Shown: positions 26,154-35,567 of the stretch, in pieces
Numbering within the stretch: position 1 is the first letter of the stretch
How the letters are laid out: every line of letters begins with the position of its first letter
NCBI RefSeq assembly: GCF_030159255.1
Contig: NZ_BSCT01000001.1
Span: 124,001-188,000, forward strand
Direction of reading: 5' to 3'
Origin: Bradyrhizobium sp. SSBR45G
GTDB lineage: Bacteria > Pseudomonadota > Alphaproteobacteria > Rhizobiales > Xanthobacteraceae
Length of the DNA: 64,000 nt
Translations under genes and position numbers: made by a program
Notes under the pieces: model-generated
The model's input: the letters and a program-made list of their open reading frames with translations, nothing else
Told to the model about the DNA's origin: nothing
The model's database searches: none

Positions 26154-29100
26154 CTACTGGCCGCCGCCGAAGCGGCGCGACCACCAGCCAGCCCGCCGCG
26201 GGGCCGCGGGGGTGTCGGAGTCCGGGGCCGGCGCGGTTGCGACCGGCTCGTGCGTTGCGGTCTCCTCGGCCGGTGCGGGGCTGCTCTCGGCAACATTCGC
26301 GGCCGACGTCGCGCTGTCAGTCCTCGGCTCTGACGAGAAGCTGACCTTCTCGCGAACGGTCGACCGGCGCGGTGCCTTCTCTGACTCGGTCTTGGGAGCC
26401 TCGCTCTCCTGCACCTGAGCTTCAGGGGCAGGGGGCTGCGGCGCCGGGATCGCGGCGGGCGCGATGGCCTCCTCGACGTCGGTGACGGCCGTGGCATGGA
26501 CCGGCGTCGCATGCTCGGCCGGCTCGTCGTCATGGCCGGGAGCGCCATTGCCGTCGAAATCGGCCACGGCCGATTCGGCCTCCGAGGCGGATGTCGGCGC
26601 GAGCTCGTCACCAATCGATGCCGCGAGACCATCCTCTGCGCCACCACGGCGACGGCGGCCGCCGCGGCGTCCGCGCCGGCGGGGACGCCGCTCGCCGCCG
26701 GGCTGATCGGTCTGCTCGCCCTGGGCGAAAGCAGGCTGTTCCTCGGTCTCGTCATCCTCGACGTCACCATCCTCGGCCGGCTGCTCCGCAGCCAAGGCCG
26801 GTTCGGTGGCAGCCGGACCAACGGCGCCTTCCGGCAGTCCGCCCTCGCGGGCCTCATTGCCACGGCCACGCCGGCGCCGGCGCCGCTTGCGGCGCTGACC
26901 CTCGCGTTCGGCTTCGGTTGCGCCGCCATCGGCCGCGTCCTCGGACAGGCCTTCGGTCTCCTCGGTCTCGACCTCGGATTCGGTCTCGACGTCGAACACC
27001 TCCTCCTCGTCGTAGATCTCCTCGGCCACCAGCGGCGGCGCGGACGCCTGCGCCGCGAGCAGCGCCTTGGCGGCCTCGAGCGTGTGCACCTGCTCGCCGC
27101 GATCGATGATGAAGGATTGCTGGCCGCTCACGCTCGGATCGGCGATCACGGCGAGTGAGACCTTGAAGCTGTTTTCGAGGTCGCGCAGATGGCCGCGCTT
27201 GTGGTTGAGCACGTAGAGCGCAACCTCGGTGCGGGTACGGACCACGAGATTGTGGGTCGCGCCCTTCATCAGCGTCTCTTCGAGGCTGCGCAAGAGCTGC
27301 AGCGCCACCGAGGACACCGAGCGGACGTGACCGGTGCCGCCGCAATGCGCGCATGGCTCGGTCGAGCTTTCCAGCACGCTGGCGCGGATGCGCTGGCGCG
27401 ACATCTCTAGCAGGCCGAAATGCGAGATGCGGCCGACCTGGATGCGCGCGCGATCCTGCCGCAGGCAGTCGGACAGCTTGCGCTCGACGGAGCGGTTGTT
27501 GCGCTTCTCGTCCATATCGATGAAGTCGATGACGATCAGCCCGGCGAGGTCGCGCAGGCGGAGCTGCCGCGCCACTTCCTCGGCGGCCTCCATGTTGGTC
27601 TTGAGGGCGGTGTCCTCGATGTGATGCTCGCGCGTGGCGCGGCCGGAGTTCACGTCGATCGAGACCAGCGCCTCGGTCTGGTTGAGCACGATGTAGCCGC
27701 CCGACCGCAGCTGCACGGTCGGCGAGAACATCGCGTCGAGCTGGCTCTCGACGCCCATCCGCGAGAACAGCGGCTGGCCGTCACGATACTGCTTCACCGC
27801 CCGGACGTTGGTCGGCATCAGCATCTTCATGAAATCGTGCGCTTCGCGATAGCCGGCTTCGCCGGCCACCAGGATTTCGTCGATCTCCTTGTTGTAGAGG
27901 TCGCGCAGCGAGCGCTTGATCAGCGAGCCTTCCTCGTAGACCAGGGTCGGGGCCTGCGACTTCAGGGTCATGTCGCGGACCGTTTCCCACAGACGCAGCA
28001 GATATTCGAAGTCGCGCTTGATCTCGGGCTTGGTGCGGTTGGCGCCGGCGGTGCGCAGGATGACGCCCATGCCCTCGGGCACGTCGAGATCCTGCACCAC
28101 TTCCTTCAGGCGCGAGCGGTCCTGCGCCGAGGTGATCTTGCGGCTGATGCCGCCGCCGCGGGCGGTGTTCGGCATCAAGACGGCATAGCGGCCGGCCAGC
28201 GACAGATAGGTCGTCAGCGCAGCGCCCTTGTTGCCGCGCTCCTCCTTCACGACCTGCACCAGCATCACCTGGCGGCGCTTGATGACCTCCTGGATCTTGT
28301 ACTGGCGGCGCGGGCGGAAGGTGCGCTCCGGCACTTCCTCGAGCACGTCGTCGCCGCCGACCGATTCGACGACCTCTTCCTCGATCTCGTCCTCGTCGTC
28401 GTCGTCCTGGTCGCCGGCAGCGGAATCCGCGCCGTTCTCGTCACCCGGAACGATCGTGACATCGCGGCCTTCATGCTCGGCGACCGGCGAAACGTCATCG
28501 TCGTGATCATGCTCGTCATGATCGTGCTCATCATGGCCATGGCCATGGTCGTCATGGCCATGCCCGTCATGATCATGGTGGTCGTGATCATGGTCATCGT
28601 GAGCGTGCTCATCGTGACCATGCTCATCGTGGCCATGGGCTTCATGGTCATGCGCGTCGTCGTCATGATCGTCGGCCGTGCCCGCAGCGCCGGTCGTTTC
28701 GGCGGCGGCGCTCACCGAGGCAGCCACAGCCCCGGCAACGTCGCCGACCGGTCGGTCCGCGGCCTGTCCGGCATCGTCGGTGACGGCCTCATGATGCTCG
28801 CCCGCGGAGGCGCGCGATTCATCGGCTGCGCCCTGGTCAGCCTCGCTCGTCACATGGCCGGGAACCGCGGCCTCGGAGAAGCCGTGCGGCTCAGGCTGCT
28901 CGGCCGCCTCGGCATGCGGCTGATCGGAATGATCGTCATAAACGTGAGCGTGGGGCTCATGCGCCTCGTGGTCGGCCTCATGGGCTTCGGCGTGCGCGGA
29001 CTGGCCGCCGTCGACGGCCTCGATGACCTCGCTCTGGACCCGCTCGCCGCTGCCGCGGCGCCGCGAGCTGCGGTGCCGGTTGCGCCGGCGGTTGGAGCGG

Positions 29101-29417
29101 TTCTCACTCTCTTCCTCGGCCTCGCGGTGGGCGCGCTCCTCGGCCTCGATCAGCGCCTGCCGGTCGGCGACCGGAATCTGATAGTAGTCGGGATGGATTT
29201 CGCTGAACGCCAGGAAGCCATGGCGGTTGCCGCCATACTCGACGAAGGCGGCCTGCAGCGAAGGCTCAACACGCGTGACCTTCGCCAGGTAGATGTTGCC
29301 GCGGAGTTGCTTGCGCTGGGCAGTCTCGAAGTCAAATTCCTCGACGCGGTTGCCGCGGACGACAACGACCCGGGTCTCTTCCGGGTGGGTAGCATCGATC
29401 AACATCTTGTTGGGCAT
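26154..29417 (-). CDS. rne: Ribonuclease E
   Basis: A 1087-residue essential endoribonuclease and degradosome scaffold. It begins MPNKMLIDATHPEETRVVVV; the S1 domain starts at about residue 36 (GNIYLAKVTRVEPSLQAAFV). Residues about 85-365 are an acidic insertion with a His/Asp-rich tract at about 249-309, after which the S1/RNase H-like core resumes (QYKIQEVIKRRQVML). The catalytic core has VSIDVNSGRAT and IDFIDMDEKRNNR, and the Zn-link CAHCGGTGH. The last 350 residues are a disordered Arg/Glu/Ala/Pro-rich tail with RRRRRGRG-type RNA-binding clusters. Start ATG 29417; a longer open frame upstream lacks family similarity. Confidence 0.96.
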   Translation of the reverse strand: MPNKMLIDATHPEETRVVVVRGNRVEEFDFETAQRKQLRGNIYLAKVTRVEPSLQAAFVEYGGNRHGFLAFSEIHPDYYQIPVADRQALIEAEERAHREAEEESENRSNRRRNRHRSSRRRGSGERVQSEVIEAVDGGQSAHAEAHEADHEAHEPHAHVYDDHSDQPHAEAAEQPEPHGFSEAAVPGHVTSEADQGAADESRASAGEHHEAVTDDAGQAADRPVGDVAGAVAASVSAAAETTGAAGTADDHDDDAHDHEAHGHDEHGHDEHAHDDHDHDHHDHDGHGHDDHGHGHDEHDHDEHDHDDDVSPVAEHEGRDVTIVPGDENGADSAAGDQDDDDEDEIEEEVVESVGGDDVLEEVPERTFRPRRQYKIQEVIKRRQVMLVQVVKEERGNKGAALTTYLSLAGRYAVLMPNTARGGGISRKITSAQDRSRLKEVVQDLDVPEGMGVILRTAGANRTKPEIKRDFEYLLRLWETVRDMTLKSQAPTLVYEEGSLIKRSLRDLYNKEIDEILVAGEAGYREAHDFMKMLMPTNVRAVKQYRDGQPLFSRMGVESQLDAMFSPTVQLRSGGYIVLNQTEALVSIDVNSGRATREHHIEDTALKTNMEAAEEVARQLRLRDLAGLIVIDFIDMDEKRNNRSVERKLSDCLRQDRARIQVGRISHFGLLEMSRQRIRASVLESSTEPCAHCGGTGHVRSVSSVALQLLRSLEETLMKGATHNLVVRTRTEVALYVLNHKRGHLRDLENSFKVSLAVIADPSVSGQQSFIIDRGEQVHTLEAAKALLAAQASAPPLVAEEIYDEEEVFDVETESEVETEETEGLSEDAADGGATEAEREGQRRKRRRRRRGRGNEAREGGLPEGAVGPAATEPALAAEQPAEDGDVEDDETEEQPAFAQGEQTDQPGGERRPRRRGRRGGRRRRGGAEDGLAASIGDELAPTSASEAESAVADFDGNGAPGHDDEPAEHATPVHATAVTDVEEAIAPAAIPAPQPPAPEAQVQESEAPKTESEKAPRRSTVREKVSFSSEPRTDSATSAANVAESSPAPAEETATHEPVATAPAPDSDTPAAPRRAGWWSRRFGGGQ
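28490..28670 (-). repeat. His/Asp-codon repeat tract inside rne
   Basis: About 60 codons consist almost only of GAC/GAT, CAT/CAC, GAG and GGC, encoding iterations of HDxHGHDEH-type units. On the plus strand it reads as degenerate repeats of CATGGTCATCGTGATCATG type. In-frame throughout, with no stop. Confidence 0.9.
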
Positions 29418-30173
29418 ATTGGAACTCTTGGAGGCGACGGACGCGATTGGCCGCGAGCGCGTGGCGCGCTGTCGGATGACGCGACGGTCCACCTGATTCG
29501 GGGGTGAGGGGAAGGCCCAAGCGCAACTGGTCGCGCCGCGCCAACCCTGGGGCCGGCGGGGTGATCTGCCGGGCGGGGGTCAGGCCCCGCATCGGCGCGG
29601 ATCGTCCGCTGGTCATGGTTGGCAACTCAGTCTGGCGCATCAAGCGTCGGGCCCGTCTGGAATATGTGGGCGGCAGCGGGTGCCGCCTTGTCTCTTGCCG
29701 AAGGCCAGATCGCGCCGAGACGCATGCCCTGGATCAATACCCATCCCGTCAGGAATGTGGTATCAGGCTACGCCGTGTCTGACCTTGGCCAAATCTGACC
29801 TCGTGCCCGGACGGTCTCAGCGAGACGGCGCCCGCGCTAGGCGCTACTCGGCTCGTGACCAGCTCTCCGTCGCAGCCGCGCGGGGGCGCGCAGGCTTGGT
29901 AAAGCGTCGGAAAGGCGCAGGAAGCTCCGATCGAGGGACCTCGGAGTGAGGAGCCTGATCACGGAATTTCCGGCTTTTCACCGGGAGGTTGAACGCGACA
30001 CAACCGGCAGTAAGGAATAGCCTTCAGCCCTTCGTACATACGAGGAATGGTCAGGCGGTGCAAGGGAAGCGTCGCGGAACCGCAACAATCGGTGGCCTTT
30101 AACGAAAATGACAAAATTAGGCGGTTAACCCCTGGGATTGGTTGCGGTAAGACCGTCGCGCGGAGGCACGGAA
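29418..30173. other. Long intergenic region between divergent rne and amidase genes
   Basis: These 756 bases separate the starts of rne and the amidase gene. No open frame on either strand shows a recognisable family, a good start or normal coding character. The amidase-proximal part (30100-30130) is AT-rich and could hold its promoter. The rne-proximal part probably contains a long rne leader, as in other bacteria where RNase E autoregulates through its 5' UTR (inference). Confidence 0.5.
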
Positions 30174-31565
30174 TTGGCAACTGGCCGGGCAAGCTACCTT
30201 TCATTGCTGGGATGTGCGGCGCTCTGCGTCACGCAAATGTTATGCGCTGCCATGGGCCCGGCCTACGGTCAGAGTGGTCCGATCGGCCAAGTTCCGCCTG
30301 CGGCCGTGGGCCCGGGGTTCCCGATCGCCTCCGATGCACGGCTGGCCGGCGATTCCCGGCAGACCCGGTTCGTGCTCGATCTGGATAAGACGGTGCCGTT
30401 TCGGGCCTTCCTGCTCAACGAGCCCTATCGGGTTGTGGTGGATCTTCCCCAGGTGAGCTTCCACTTGCCAACCGGGGCTGGAACCAGCGGTCGTGGATTG
30501 GTGAAGGCATTCCGGTATGGACTGGTGATGCCCGGCGGCTCGCGAATCGTGTTCGATCTCACCGGTCCGGCACGAATCGCCAATTCCACCGTGCTTGACG
30601 CTGCCAATGGCCAGCCGCCGCGGCTGGTGATCGAGCTCGAAGAGGTCGATGAGGCCACCTTCGCCCGGTCCGTCGGCATCGACAGCCGGCTGCAGTCCAG
30701 ACCCGCCGAATCGGCACCTGCCATCACCCCGGCGGTCGCCGCGCAGGGCGGCGTTGTGCCTCCTGCCGTCAGGCCGCCGCCGACCACCGTCGCCGTCTCA
30801 ACGCCCCCGACCGGCGGCCCTCCGGACACCCGACCCGTCATCGTGATCGATCCCGGCCATGGCGGCGTCGACTACGGCACACAGGGCGGCGAGGTGCCGG
30901 AGAAGAACATTGTGCTCGCCTTCGGCCAGTCGCTGCGCGACCGGCTCGAGCGGTCGGGGAAATACCGGGTGATCATGACCCGCGACGACGACACCTTCAT
31001 CCCGCTGGGAGACCGTGTCCGAATCGCCCAGAAGCAGTCGGCGGCCCTGTTCGTGTCGATACATGCCGATGCGCTGCCCAAGGGCGAAGGGAGCGCGCAG
31101 GGCGCCACCATCTATACGCTGGCGGATAAGGCCTCCGACGTCGAGGCGGAGCGGCTGGCCGAGGCCGAGAACCGCGCCGACCAGATCGGCGGGGTCAATC
31201 TGACCGAAGAGCCGGCTGATGTCGCCGACATCCTGTTTGATCTCGCAAGGCGGGAAACGCGCACATTTTCCAACAGGTTTGCCCGTCTGCTGATGAACGA
31301 CATGAAGACATCGGTGCATATGCATAAGCGGCCGCTGAAATCGGCCGGCTTCCGCGTGCTCAAGGCCCCCGACGTGCCGTCGGTTCTGGTCGAGCTTGGC
31401 TATGTCTCCAACAAGGGCGACATGGGGAACCTCGTCTCCGACGCGTGGCGGTCGCGCACCGCCGACGCCATGGCGCGGGCCATCGACGCCTTTCTGGCCA
31501 AGCGCGTCGCCAATGCCGGTGGAGAGCGGGCCGACAAGCCGGCCGCGCCGCGTGCAAAGCCCTAG
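30174..31565 (+). CDS. N-acetylmuramoyl-L-alanine amidase with AMIN domain (AmiC-like)
   Basis: A 463-residue periplasmic amidase that cleaves the peptide stem from MurNAc during cell separation. Signal segment at about residues 6-34 (ending MGPAYGQ). The AMIN domain is at about 55-160 (TRFVLDLDKTVPFRAFLL), followed by a Pro-rich linker and the Amidase_3 catalytic domain from about 225, with IDPGHGGVDYGTQG, SIHADALP and LVELGYVSNKGD providing zinc ligands and the catalytic Glu. Start assigned to TTG 30174 because GGAGG (30162-30166) is seven bases upstream and no ATG precedes the signal peptide. Followed by mrcA on the same strand. Confidence 0.93.
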   Translation: MATGRASYLSLLGCAALCVTQMLCAAMGPAYGQSGPIGQVPPAAVGPGFPIASDARLAGDSRQTRFVLDLDKTVPFRAFLLNEPYRVVVDLPQVSFHLPTGAGTSGRGLVKAFRYGLVMPGGSRIVFDLTGPARIANSTVLDAANGQPPRLVIELEEVDEATFARSVGIDSRLQSRPAESAPAITPAVAAQGGVVPPAVRPPPTTVAVSTPPTGGPPDTRPVIVIDPGHGGVDYGTQGGEVPEKNIVLAFGQSLRDRLERSGKYRVIMTRDDDTFIPLGDRVRIAQKQSAALFVSIHADALPKGEGSAQGATIYTLADKASDVEAERLAEAENRADQIGGVNLTEEPADVADILFDLARRETRTFSNRFARLLMNDMKTSVHMHKRPLKSAGFRVLKAPDVPSVLVELGYVSNKGDMGNLVSDAWRSRTADAMARAIDAFLAKRVANAGGERADKPAAPRAKP

Positions 31566-31808
31566 TTTGGCCACAGCGACCGCCGTATAAACATGCTGCG
31601 AGGCACCCGGAATCATGTGATGATTCTTTCTCTGCAGACTTGTGATAGGCTCAACCGCTGATAGGTTTGACCGGGCGGTTCTCTGGCCTGGGTTACGGCC
31701 TGGCTTACGTGGCATTGCAGCCAGCCGCGTGGCTTTGGCGGCAGCGCCTTTTGGGTTGCGCCGCGTCCAAGCCGAGAGACGAACAAGAGTTGGAACGGAT
31801 ATTTGCCG

Positions 31809-34316
31809 ATGCGCTTTCTGGTGCGGTTTCTGGGATTCCTGTTCGCGGCGGGTACCGTTGTCTTCCTGGTCGGTGTGGCGGCGGCGGCTGGCCTGATCTG
31901 GCATTTCTCCAAGGACCTGCCGGACTATTCCCAGCTGCAGGATTACGAGCCGCCCGTCATGACGCGCGTGCACGCGGCCGACGGTTCGCTGGTCGGTGAA
32001 TACGCCAGGGAGCGGCGGCTCTATCTGCCGATCCAGGCGGTTCCCAAGCTGGTCATCAACGCCTTCCTCGCTGCCGAGGACAAGAACTTCTACGAGCATG
32101 GCGGCATCGATTTCACCGGCATGGCCCGCGCCGCGGTGGTCTATGCGCAGAACTTCGGCTCGAACCGGCGTCCGCAGGGCGCCTCCACTATCACGCAGCA
32201 GGTCGCCAAGAACTTCCTGCTGACCAATGAGGTCTCGTTCGCCCGCAAGATCAAGGAAGCGCTGCTGGCGATGCGCATCGAGCGCACCTACTCGAAGGAC
32301 AAGATTCTCGAGCTCTATCTCAACGAGATTTATCTCGGCTCCGGCGCCTACGGCATCGCCGCAGCCTCGCTGGTCTATTTCGACAAGTCGGTCAACGAGC
32401 TCACGGTGGCGGAAGCGGCCTATCTGGCGGCGCTGCCGAAAATGCCGGGCAGCCTGCATCCGATCCGCAACCGCGACCGCGCCATCGAGCGCCGCAACTA
32501 CGTGGTCGACCGGCTGCTGGAAAACGGCTGGATCAAGCAGGCCGACGCCGAGAAAGCCCGCAAGGATCCGTTGACGATCGCGAGCCGCAACACTGGCGCC
32601 CACATCTTCGCCGGTGAATATTTCGCCGAGGAAGTGCGTCGCGACATCTTTGAGCGTTACGGCGAGAAGAAGCTCTACGAGGGCGGCCTGTCGGTCCGCA
32701 CCACGCTCGATCCCAAGGTCCAGGTGATGGCCCGCAAGGCCATGGTCGCCGGCCTCGTGCGCTATGACCAGGAGCAGGGCTATCGCGGAGCGGTCTCCAA
32801 ACTGGACATTTCGGGCGATTGGGGCCTCAAGCTGGCTGAGATCAAGTCGCTGTCCGACATTTCGCCGTGGCGGATGGCCGTGGTGCTGGAGACCAGCGAC
32901 CAGTCCGCCCGCATCGGCTTCCAGCCGCCGCGCGAGCTCGGCGGCGCCGTCAGCAAGGAACGCCAGACCGGGTTGATCACGCTCGACGGCGTCAAGTGGG
33001 CGCGCGCAGCGACCGGCAATGGCCGCGGCAAGGTTCCGACGTCGGTGGCCCAGGTGCTGCAGCCGGGCGACGTGATCTATGCGGATCCGCTGTTCAAGGA
33101 AGGCAACCCGGTCGAGGGCCAGTACCGTCTCGAGCAGCTGCCCGAAGTGTCGGGCGCGATGGTCGCGATGGATCCAAACACCGGGCGCGTGCTCGCCATG
33201 GTCGGCGGCTTCTCGTTCGACCAGAGCCAGTTCAACCGCGCCACCCAGGCCTACCGGCAGCCGGGATCGTCGTTCAAGCCGATCGTCTATTCCTCGGCGC
33301 TCGACAATGGTTACACGCCGTCGACCCAGGTCGTCGACGCGCCGATCGAGATCGACCAGGGGCAGGGCGGTCAGGTCTGGCGTCCTGACAACTTCTCCAA
33401 CGGCAAGTATCTCGGGCCCACGACGTTGCGCAACGCTCTGCGGCTGTCGCTGAACACGGTGACGGTGCGGCTGGCGCAGGACGTCGGCATGCCCTTGATC
33501 TCGGAATATGCACGCCGCTTCGGCGTTTATGACGAGTTGCCGAACTACCTGTCCTACGCACTTGGCGCAGGCGAGACCACGGCCATGCGCATGGTCACAG
33601 CCTATTCGATGATCGCCAATGGCGGTCGCCGGGTGAAGCCGACCTTGATCGACCGCATCCAGGACCGCTACGGCCACACCATCTTCAAGCATGACGCCCG
33701 CGAATGCCGCGGCTGCGATGCGCCCGACGGCTGGAAGAACCAGAACGAGCCGCAACTGGTCGACCGTCGCGAGCAGGTGCTGGATACGATGACGGCCTAC
33801 CAGGTCACCTCGATGCTGGAGGGCGTGGTGCAGGCCGGTACGGCGACCGTGCTCAAGGAGGTCGGCAAGCCGATCGCGGGCAAGACCGGCACCACCAACG
33901 AGGCCAAGGACGCCTGGTTCGTCGGCTTCTCGCCGGATCTCGCGGTTGCGATCTACATGGGCTACGACAAGCCGCGTCCGCTCGGCAAAGGTAATGCCGC
34001 GACGGGCGGCCATCTGGCGGCGCCAATCGCGAAGGACTTCATGAAGCTCGCGCTGGCCGACAAGCCCGCCACGCCGTTCAAGATCCCGGCCGGCATCAAG
34101 CTGGTGCGCGTCGATTCGAAGACCGGCATGCGGGCGAGCCCGGGCGACGGCGGCCGTACGATCATGGAGGCGTTCAAGCCGGGCACGGCACCGCCGGACA
34201 ACTACTCGGTCATCGGCGTGGCCGATGCCGACGGGCGCATGGCACCCTCGCAGAGCGGCGGCCAGCCTGATTCCGGCAGTTTCATCATCCGTCCGGGAAC
34301 CGGAAGCCTCTATTAG
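31809..34316 (+). CDS. mrcA: Penicillin-binding protein 1A (bifunctional transglycosylase/transpeptidase)
   Basis: An 835-residue inner-membrane-anchored peptidoglycan synthase. Anchor helix at residues 5-30; GT51 domain with AAEDKNFYEHGGID (catalytic Glu), GASTITQQVAKN and RKIKEALLAMRIE; an OB-like insert at about 320-430; transpeptidase domain with PGSSFKPIVY (Ser-x-x-Lys), SLN in RLSLNTVTV and GKTGTTNE (KTG). Length is normal for class A PBP1A. It lies 243 bp after the amidase gene and 113 bp before prfB. ATG 31809 preferred over an in-frame TTG two codons earlier. Confidence 0.97.
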   Translation: MRFLVRFLGFLFAAGTVVFLVGVAAAAGLIWHFSKDLPDYSQLQDYEPPVMTRVHAADGSLVGEYARERRLYLPIQAVPKLVINAFLAAEDKNFYEHGGIDFTGMARAAVVYAQNFGSNRRPQGASTITQQVAKNFLLTNEVSFARKIKEALLAMRIERTYSKDKILELYLNEIYLGSGAYGIAAASLVYFDKSVNELTVAEAAYLAALPKMPGSLHPIRNRDRAIERRNYVVDRLLENGWIKQADAEKARKDPLTIASRNTGAHIFAGEYFAEEVRRDIFERYGEKKLYEGGLSVRTTLDPKVQVMARKAMVAGLVRYDQEQGYRGAVSKLDISGDWGLKLAEIKSLSDISPWRMAVVLETSDQSARIGFQPPRELGGAVSKERQTGLITLDGVKWARAATGNGRGKVPTSVAQVLQPGDVIYADPLFKEGNPVEGQYRLEQLPEVSGAMVAMDPNTGRVLAMVGGFSFDQSQFNRATQAYRQPGSSFKPIVYSSALDNGYTPSTQVVDAPIEIDQGQGGQVWRPDNFSNGKYLGPTTLRNALRLSLNTVTVRLAQDVGMPLISEYARRFGVYDELPNYLSYALGAGETTAMRMVTAYSMIANGGRRVKPTLIDRIQDRYGHTIFKHDARECRGCDAPDGWKNQNEPQLVDRREQVLDTMTAYQVTSMLEGVVQAGTATVLKEVGKPIAGKTGTTNEAKDAWFVGFSPDLAVAIYMGYDKPRPLGKGNAATGGHLAAPIAKDFMKLALADKPATPFKIPAGIKLVRVDSKTGMRASPGDGGRTIMEAFKPGTAPPDNYSVIGVADADGRMAPSQSGGQPDSGSFIIRPGTGSLY

Positions 34317-34429
34317 GCGGCTGAAACGCGCGGTGGTGCGACGCAGGCGATTGCGCTTTGCGTTGCGCACCGCTACATCCCCCGTCGGACATGACGCTGC
34401 GGTTGCGACCGCGGCCTGAAGAGAGCGAT

Positions 34430-35564
34430 ATGCGCGCCGAAATCGAAAAAATCGTAGAAGAGATCAAGCAGTCTGTCGGGCTGCTGAGGAGGCATCTTTG
34501 ACGTCGATGCATCGACGGCAAGGCTGGCCGAGCTGAACAAGCTCGCCGAAGATCCCAACCTCTGGAACGATCCCCAGAAAGCTCAGAGACTGATGCAGGA
34601 GCGGACCTCTCTGGAGGATTCGCTGACCGGCATCGGCAAGGTTGAGCGTGAGCTCAGCGACAACATCGAGATGATCGAGCTCGGCGAGGCCGAGAACGAC
34701 GCCGGCGTGGTCACCGAGGCCGAGAACGCGCTCAAGGCCTTGAAGAAGGAGGTCGCGCGACGCGAGCTCGAGGCGCTGCTGTCCGGCGAGGCCGACAAGT
34801 TCGATACCTATCTCGAGGTGCATGCCGGCGCCGGCGGAACTGAAAGCCAGGACTGGGCGCAGATGCTGCTGCGCATGTACACGCGCTGGGCCGAAAACCA
34901 CGGATTCAAGATCGAATATCTCGAAGAGACCCAGGGCGAAGAAGCGGGCATCAAGTCGGCGACCATCCAGATTTCCGGCCACAATGCCTATGGCTGGCTG
35001 AAGACCGAGGCGGGCGTGCACCGTCTTGTCCGCATCTCGCCGTTCGATTCGAACGCGCGGCGGCATACCTCGTTCTCGTCGGTTGCGATCTTTCCGGTGG
35101 TCGACGACAGCATCAAGATCGACATCAAGGAATCCGACGTCCGCACCGACACGATGCGCTCGGGCGGCGCCGGCGGCCAGCACGTCAACAAGACCGAATC
35201 GGCGGTGCGGCTGACGCATATTCCGACCGGGGTCGCGGTGGTCTGCCAAGCCGGTCGCTCGCAGCACAAGAACCGCGCCCAGGCCTGGGACATGCTGCGC
35301 GCGCGTCTCTACGAGATCGAGCTGAAGAAGCGCGAGGAGAAGGCGGCCGCGGATCAGGCCGCCAAGACCGATATCGGCTGGGGCCACCAGATCCGCTCCT
35401 ACGTGCTGCAGCCCTATCAGATGGTGAAGGACCTGCGCACGGGCGTGCAGACCTCGGACACCTCCGGCGTGCTCGATGGCGATCTCGATGAGTTCATGGC
35501 GGCCACCTTGGCGCAGCGCGCGTTTGGCATCACGCCAGGGGCTGCGATCGAGGACGTGGACTGA
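34430..35564 (+). CDS. prfB: Peptide chain release factor 2, expressed by programmed +1 frameshift
   Basis: RF2 recognises UGA and UAA. The gene is in two frames: ATG 34430 encodes 23 residues ending RRHL, then an in-frame TGA at 34499-34501; after a +1 shift at CTT-TGA-C the frame resumes at GAC 34500 and runs to 35564, giving 377 residues. AGGAGG at 34487-34492 lies three bases before CTT, the same layout as the E. coli prfB site. The second frame carries the SPF anticodon-like tripeptide ([15 protein letters not shown]) and the catalytic GGQ motif ([16 protein letters not shown]). Not a pseudogene. Followed by a dehydrogenase gene three bases after the stop. Confidence 0.97.
34487..34502 (+). 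promoter_or_regulatory. prfB: prfB programmed frameshift site
   Basis: Internal Shine-Dalgarno AGGAGG, three-base spacer CAT, slippery CTT, in-frame stop TGA and following C. Low RF2 lets the ribosome slip +1, so RF2 controls its own synthesis (established for E. coli prfB; inferred here from identical layout). Confidence 0.93.
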
Positions 35565-35567
35565 CCG

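Noticed and set aside
28490..28670. Possible CRISPR-like or tandem DNA repeat array
   Set aside because: Repeats are in-frame codons for His/Asp inside rne, with no regular spacer lengths.
27420..29507. 695-residue open frame on the plus strand opposite rne
   Set aside because: Antisense shadow of a GC-rich gene; composition is His/Val/Arg-rich without family motifs, while the minus strand gives a clear RNase E.
30798..34370. 1190-residue open frame opposite the amidase and PBP1A genes
   Set aside because: Shadow frame spanning two real genes and their gap; no domain likeness.
34430..34592. prfB as a frameshifted pseudogene
   Set aside because: The break is the standard recoding site with Shine-Dalgarno, CTT and TGA-C; both parts are intact.
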